Origin: a virus
Length of the DNA: 60,067 nucleotides
Reading direction: 5' to 3' (one strand)
Virus record (IMG/VR): IMGVR_UViG_3300021964_000066
Location: 1-60,067 of that record
Numbering within the stretch: the stretch's first letter is position 1; each line of letters opens with the position of its first letter. Of the stretch, positions 56,515-60,067 are shown one piece after another. Under the pieces are notes generated by a model that did not search any database, was not told the origin of the DNA, and saw nothing but the letters and a program-made list of their open reading frames with translations. Both the position numbers and the translations under genes were made by a program.

Positions 56515-57834
56515 ATGAAACACATTCTAAAACAGGTTCGTGAATACGTCGAACAAAAACAATCAAATCGGTCTTGGCAAGCAGGTAAAGACTTTGTTAA
56601 CTACGCAGGCGCACACTATGATGCAGAAGAATATGTGGCAGGTGTTGAAAGTTTACTTACGGGCTGGTTGGCAATGGGTAATGCTGGCTTGGAGTTCGAA
56701 CGCAGATTTCCCAGTCAGTTCGGCAAAAAACTAGGTATTGTGACTAACAGTGGATCTAGCAGTAACTTGCTGATGATGGCTTCACTGACCAGCAAACGTG
56801 GTTACAACTTACCCAAAGGCACTAAAGTATTGATGCCTATCGCAGGTTTTCCCACTACACTAAACCCTACACTACAAGTAGGATTCATACCTCAGTTTGT
56901 GGACATTGAATTAGACACGCTGAACATTGATTTGGATCAGGTAGAACGTGCACTAGCCAACGATCCAGACATTCGTGTGATTACTTTTGCACACGTATTA
57001 GGCAATCCACCCAACATGGATAGGTTAATGGATCTTGTTCGCAAGCACGATTTAATCTTATTAGAAGACTGTTGCGATGCATTGGGCAGTACATGGAACG
57101 GTCAACCTCTTGGTAGTTTCGGTTTGATGGCTTCGTGTAGTTTTTATCCTGCACACCATATGACCATGGGCGAAGGCGGCTTTGTAGCAACCAGTGATGC
57201 TAACCAAGAAGTTATCTTACGCAGTTTCCGTGAATGGGGTCGTGGCTGTTACTGTGTAGGACCAGAGGCAAATAAATTAAAATGCGGTACTTGTGGTAAA
57301 CGATTCAGTGAATGGATTCCTGCTATGCCAGGAGAAATATTTGACCACAAGTATGTGTATGATGAAATTGGTTACAACCTAAAACCAATTGAACTGCAAT
57401 GTGCTATGGGACTAAGACAGTTGGATAAACTGCCTGAGATACACCAACTACGTAGACGCAACTATAAATTGTTATTAGACATTTACAAAAAGCACGAAGA
57501 ATTTTTTATCTTACCCTATGCACAACCAGGTTCGGATCCATCGTGGTTTGCTTTTCCCTTAACAATAAGGCAGGGCGCACCATTTAGTCGTAGTGATATA
57601 GTGGACTATTTGGAAGAAAACCTTATACAGACACGCCCGTACTTTGCAGGCAACATAATGCTACAGCCTGCGTACAGCCATTTGATGGATCCGAACGTGG
57701 CTCGCAACATGATGCCCAATGCCACACACGCCATGACACACACTTACTTTCATGGCACCAGCCCTGTAATTACAGAACAGCAAATTCAGTACATTGGAGA
57801 AATTGTAGACGGTTTCTTAAGTTTGTTTAAGTAA
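56515..57834 (+). CDS. RfbH/DdhC-type 3-dehydrase (E1, 3-deoxygenation)
   Basis: This 439-residue PLP/PMP enzyme has NSGSSSNLLMMASL (phosphate site), ILLEDCCDALGSTWNGQPLG (Asp for pyridine N) and SFYPAHHMTMGEGG, where His214 replaces the usual Schiff-base Lys, the hallmark of E1. Cys at 245, 247, 257 and 260 (WGRGCYCVG, LKCGTCGKRF) fit the [2Fe-2S] site. E1 removes the 3-OH of CDP-4-keto-6-deoxyglucose with an E3 reductase, leading to 3,6-dideoxyhexoses of O-antigens. No E3 (DdhD) is in the window, so a host reductase may be needed. It starts 1 nt after the dehydratase. Confidence 0.92.
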   Translation: MKHILKQVREYVEQKQSNRSWQAGKDFVNYAGAHYDAEEYVAGVESLLTGWLAMGNAGLEFERRFPSQFGKKLGIVTNSGSSSNLLMMASLTSKRGYNLPKGTKVLMPIAGFPTTLNPTLQVGFIPQFVDIELDTLNIDLDQVERALANDPDIRVITFAHVLGNPPNMDRLMDLVRKHDLILLEDCCDALGSTWNGQPLGSFGLMASCSFYPAHHMTMGEGGFVATSDANQEVILRSFREWGRGCYCVGPEANKLKCGTCGKRFSEWIPAMPGEIFDHKYVYDEIGYNLKPIELQCAMGLRQLDKLPEIHQLRRRNYKLLLDIYKKHEEFFILPYAQPGSDPSWFAFPLTIRQGAPFSRSDIVDYLEENLIQTRPYFAGNIMLQPAYSHLMDPNVARNMMPNATHAMTHTYFHGTSPVITEQQIQYIGEIVDGFLSLFK

Positions 57835-57838
57835 TATT

Positions 57839-58846
57839 ATGAGAGTATGTGATTGGATCCCCGAATACTTGCGTTCACAAGGGGTAGAACGTGTACATGG
57901 TTTAATGGGCGGCGGCGCCAGCGGACTAAATGATGGTTTTATCAAAGCAGGCATGCCCTACATTTGCTATCATCATGAACAAGGTGCAGGCCACGCTGCT
58001 ATTGGTGAAAGTAAATTAACAGGCAGAATCAGCGTAGTTAACCCTACCACAGGTTGTGCTGGTACTAACTGCGCTACCAGTGTACTAAATGCTTGGCAAG
58101 ACAGTGTTCCTGTAATCTTTATTAGCGGCAACGTCAGGCTTGATGCTTGTAGCGGATATATCAACGAGCAACGTGGTATACAATTACGCAAGTATGGCGT
58201 GCAAGAACATCACATTGTGGACACGTATGTTACAATGACCAAGTGGAGTGTTTTTATTACAGATGTTAGAGATGTTGCTTATACACTGGAACGTGCAATG
58301 TGGTTAGCACAAGAAGGCAGACCTGGTCCTGTTTGGATTGACATCCCCAGCGATATACAGAACGCACCAATGCCCGAAGATGTTAAACATTTCGAACCCC
58401 CTGCCAGCGCCAAACTGCCTGTAGACTTTGAGTTTGTTAAAAAATCTATAGAAATGAGTGAGCGTCCACTTATACTTGCAGGCTACGGTATCAGGCAAAG
58501 CCAAACAGTTGACTTGTTCAATGACTTTATTGAACGATATGAAATACCATTTGCCAGCACTTATGGTGCAAGGGACTATACTCCTGGTAATCATCATTAC
58601 AGTATGGGCACTGTGGGAATTAAAGGCAGTCGTGCAGGCAACTTTGCTGTACAGAATTGTGATTTATTGTTAATTTTGGGTTGTAGTTTGGGATCCAGTG
58701 TTGTGGGTTATGATCCTAAACAATTCAGTCCTTATAGTTATAAAATAATGGTGGACATAGACAACAACGAACTTAACAAAGACATTGTAAATATTGATGC
58801 AAAATATCTCTGTGGACTAAAAAAGTTTTTTGGAGCAATGCTATGA
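57839..58846 (+). CDS. ThDP enzyme, PYR and central domains (split acetolactate-synthase-like)
   Basis: This 335-residue protein has GLMGGGASGLNDGFIKAG then CYHHEQGAGHAAIGESKLTG, with Glu47 as the conserved glutamate that activates thiamine diphosphate. PVIFISGNVRLDACSGYINE and WLAQEGRPGPVWIDIPSDIQ complete the PYR domain, and residues about 200-330 match the central domain (RPLILAGYGIRQSQ...CDLLLILGCSLGSS). The chain ends where the PP domain would start; that domain is the next gene. ThDP sugar enzymes such as YerE add a two-carbon unit from pyruvate to a 4-keto-3,6-dideoxy sugar, fitting this cassette. Confidence 0.85.
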   Translation: MRVCDWIPEYLRSQGVERVHGLMGGGASGLNDGFIKAGMPYICYHHEQGAGHAAIGESKLTGRISVVNPTTGCAGTNCATSVLNAWQDSVPVIFISGNVRLDACSGYINEQRGIQLRKYGVQEHHIVDTYVTMTKWSVFITDVRDVAYTLERAMWLAQEGRPGPVWIDIPSDIQNAPMPEDVKHFEPPASAKLPVDFEFVKKSIEMSERPLILAGYGIRQSQTVDLFNDFIERYEIPFASTYGARDYTPGNHHYSMGTVGIKGSRAGNFAVQNCDLLLILGCSLGSSVVGYDPKQFSPYSYKIMVDIDNNELNKDIVNIDAKYLCGLKKFFGAML

Positions 58847-59589
58847 CAAAAACAGAATGGTTAGCCAAATGCCTACACTGGAAAACTAAATGGCCTGTCA
58901 TGCAGCCTGAATACCGTGCTGACAACGAAACAAACTCTTTAAACATCTATGCAGTGTTAGATTGGATTAATCAACACAGTGATCCAAAACAAGTTCTAGT
59001 AGGCGATGCTGGCAGTATCAGTTATGCTGGACCCACTGCACTTGAAGCCAAACCAGGCCAACGACTGGTATTCAGTCCTGCACAGGCCGACATGGGTTGG
59101 GCAGTACCCGGTGCTATTGGTGTTGAAATAAACAATGGCGGAAGAGGTACTATCTGTATTACCGGCGATGGCAGTTTTATGAGTAACCTGCAGGAACTTG
59201 CAGTGATTACGGAACACCGTCTTAACGTTCAGATTGTTATCTTGAACAACGGCGGCTACCTCAGCATTAAAAACACACAAAGCAAATACTATGAAGGTCG
59301 TGTATTTGGAACTAGTGCTGGTAAAGGTCTATGGTTTCCTGACTTTGGTAAAATAGCAGACTCATTTGGTTTTGACTATTATCAATTAAAGACCAAAGAC
59401 GATTTAGATCAGTTTGCATTTCGAATGAGCAAGACAGGTGGACCGATTATATGGGATTGTGTTTGCCATATGGATCAAGAAATACTGCCTGCACAAGGAC
59501 TTAAAAACGGCAAACAGGCTGGTCTACATGACTTGGTACCTTTCTTAAGTGATGAAGAACTTCGATCGGAATTGCTGGTAGATTTGTAA
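58843..59589 (+). CDS. ThDP enzyme, PP domain (second half of the split enzyme)
   Basis: This 248-residue protein has GDAGSISYAGPTALEAKPGQ, then TICITGDGSFMSNLQELAVI and IVILNNGGYLSIKNTQ: the GDG...NN motif that binds Mg and the ThDP diphosphate. It begins within the last codons of the PYR gene (ATGA), so both halves should be made in equal amounts and form a heteromeric active site. About 40 extra residues precede the PP domain. The split falls exactly at the domain border, and both halves keep all cofactor residues, so this is a working fission rather than a broken gene. Confidence 0.85.
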   Translation: MTKTEWLAKCLHWKTKWPVMQPEYRADNETNSLNIYAVLDWINQHSDPKQVLVGDAGSISYAGPTALEAKPGQRLVFSPAQADMGWAVPGAIGVEINNGGRGTICITGDGSFMSNLQELAVITEHRLNVQIVILNNGGYLSIKNTQSKYYEGRVFGTSAGKGLWFPDFGKIADSFGFDYYQLKTKDDLDQFAFRMSKTGGPIIWDCVCHMDQEILPAQGLKNGKQAGLHDLVPFLSDEELRSELLVDL

Positions 59590-59593
59590 ATAC
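59586..59593 (+). promoter_or_regulatory. Late-promoter-like core overlapping a stop codon (GTAAATAC)
   Basis: TAAATA shares the TAA of the PP-domain gene, 4 nt before the next ATG; doubtful as a promoter for that ATG. Confidence 0.3.
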
Positions 59594-59596
59594 TGT

Positions 59597-59986
59597 ATGA
59601 ACTATACAGATCCTTTTGTTAAAGTTGCATATGACTTAGTAATAGAAGGAGAAGAACTGGCAAATACAGTACTACCCAATTCTGTAGAAGAATATGTTGT
59701 ACTGATGTTTGCCAAAAACTTCCAACGTACAGACATCGGTGCTAATCCAGTAGCCATTCAAATGTTGGAAGCCTGTCAACATCGAGGCACCGAACACTAT
59801 CAACCGATAGCAGACGAGTGTTTACTGATTCACAGTTACCCATTAAATCGTAGACGTTGGCCCACAGAAACTTACTATTTAGAAATGGGTGTTACTGCCT
59901 ACGGGCTAGCCAATATTGAAATAATGGAATCAAACTTTGAACCTGCCAGTCGTGTGCTACGCAGAGTGTTCAAAAATTTTGGTTAA
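59597..59986 (+). CDS. Unknown helical protein (129 aa)
   Basis: MNYTDPFVKVAYDLVIEGEE continues with AKNFQRTDIGANPVAIQMLE and RRWPTETYYLEMGVTAYGLA, predominantly helical. No family is recognised. It is 7 nt behind the split ThDP gene and so likely belongs to the same operon. Confidence 0.6.
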   Translation: MNYTDPFVKVAYDLVIEGEELANTVLPNSVEEYVVLMFAKNFQRTDIGANPVAIQMLEACQHRGTEHYQPIADECLLIHSYPLNRRRWPTETYYLEMGVTAYGLANIEIMESNFEPASRVLRRVFKNFG

Positions 59987-59994
59987 ACTGCAGT

Positions 59995-60023
59995 TTGACA
60001 TAAAAACTATAATATGCTATTAT
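59995..60023 (+). promoter_or_regulatory. Sigma70 promoter, extended -10 (TTGACA-17-TATTAT)
   Basis: Perfect -35, optimal spacer, TGC before the -10. It drives the gene entering at the right edge and suggests an early gene there. Confidence 0.85.
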
Positions 60024-60054
60024 TACACACTCAACAAACCATTGAAGGTGTAAT

Positions 60055-60067
60055 ATGTTTGAAAGTA
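60055..60067 (+). CDS. Start of a gene cut by the window edge
   Basis: ATG followed by TTT GAA AGT (M-F-E-S) behind GAAGGTG at good spacing. Too short to identify. Confidence 0.5.

Overview
The window is a contiguous piece of a large T4-like (Straboviridae/Kyanoviridae-type) contractile-tailed phage of the marine or freshwater kind. The evidence is a set of recognisable T4 core genes: the end of the major capsid protein gp23, neck/tail completion gp13, gp14 and gp15, tail sheath gp18, tail tube gp19, head completion gp4, terminase gp16 and gp17, ssDNA-binding gp32, UvsX and UvsY. A T4-type late-promoter hexamer TAAATA precedes many genes. The host looks Gram-negative: the phage carries nucleotide-sugar genes and a cytochrome c of the Pseudomonas c551 / betaproteobacterial c552 type. 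I therefore favour a gamma- or betaproteobacterial host (for example a methylotroph) over a cyanobacterium or SAR11. That is inference; no photosynthesis genes are present.

Layout. 1-1.1 kb: gp23 C-terminus and a convergent PfkB sugar kinase. 1.2-15 kb: virion surface module with a small structural protein, a 3250-residue repeat fibre, a glycine-rich adhesin-like protein and further fibre genes. 15-18.6 kb (minus strand): Nudix hydrolase, gp15, gp14. 18.7-29.9 kb: conserved unknown, gp13, dNMP kinase, an HNH-like Zn protein (minus), gp18, gp19, a tail-tube-fold protein, a small virion-type protein, gp4, gp16. 29.9-33.7 kb: proteins that look packaged inside the head, several with T4-like capsid-targeting N-termini. 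33.7-39 kb: HNH endonuclease (minus), gp17, a 2OG-Fe(II) oxygenase, a large unknown and a glycosyltransferase-like protein. 39-45.1 kb: gp32, a second glycosyltransferase-like protein, UvsX, a small acidic protein, a radical SAM enzyme, UvsY and a nucleotidyltransferase-cupin fusion. 45.1-45.7 kb: four tiny overlapping minus-strand ORFs and a repeat-rich control region. 45.7-47 kb: a capsid-targeted protein with a restriction-endonuclease-like signature. 47.1-51.2 kb: 16 tRNA-like genes (one apparently defective), several consensus sigma70-type promoters, three candidate structured RNAs, and genes for an oxygenase, cytochrome c and a methyltransferase-like protein. 51.3-60 kb: guaC, nadE and a nucleotide-sugar cassette (acetyltransferase-like, glycosyltransferase-like, SDR, 4,6-dehydratase, DdhC/RfbH-type dehydrase, and a ThDP enzyme split into two genes).

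How it works together. The late (TAAATA) genes build and fill the particle. gp32, UvsX and UvsY run recombination-dependent replication, under a dual sigma70/late promoter for gp32. The tRNA block is driven by near-perfect sigma70 promoters and so is probably expressed early by host polymerase. The metabolic genes appear aimed at guanylate and NAD pools (guaC-nadE, translationally coupled), periplasmic electron transfer (cytochrome c), and synthesis of an unusual, possibly branched 3,6-dideoxy sugar. The most novel-looking items are the split ThDP enzyme next to an RfbH homologue, the capsid-targeted nuclease-like protein, the phage cytochrome c, the structured RNAs in the tRNA block and the tiny-ORF operon.
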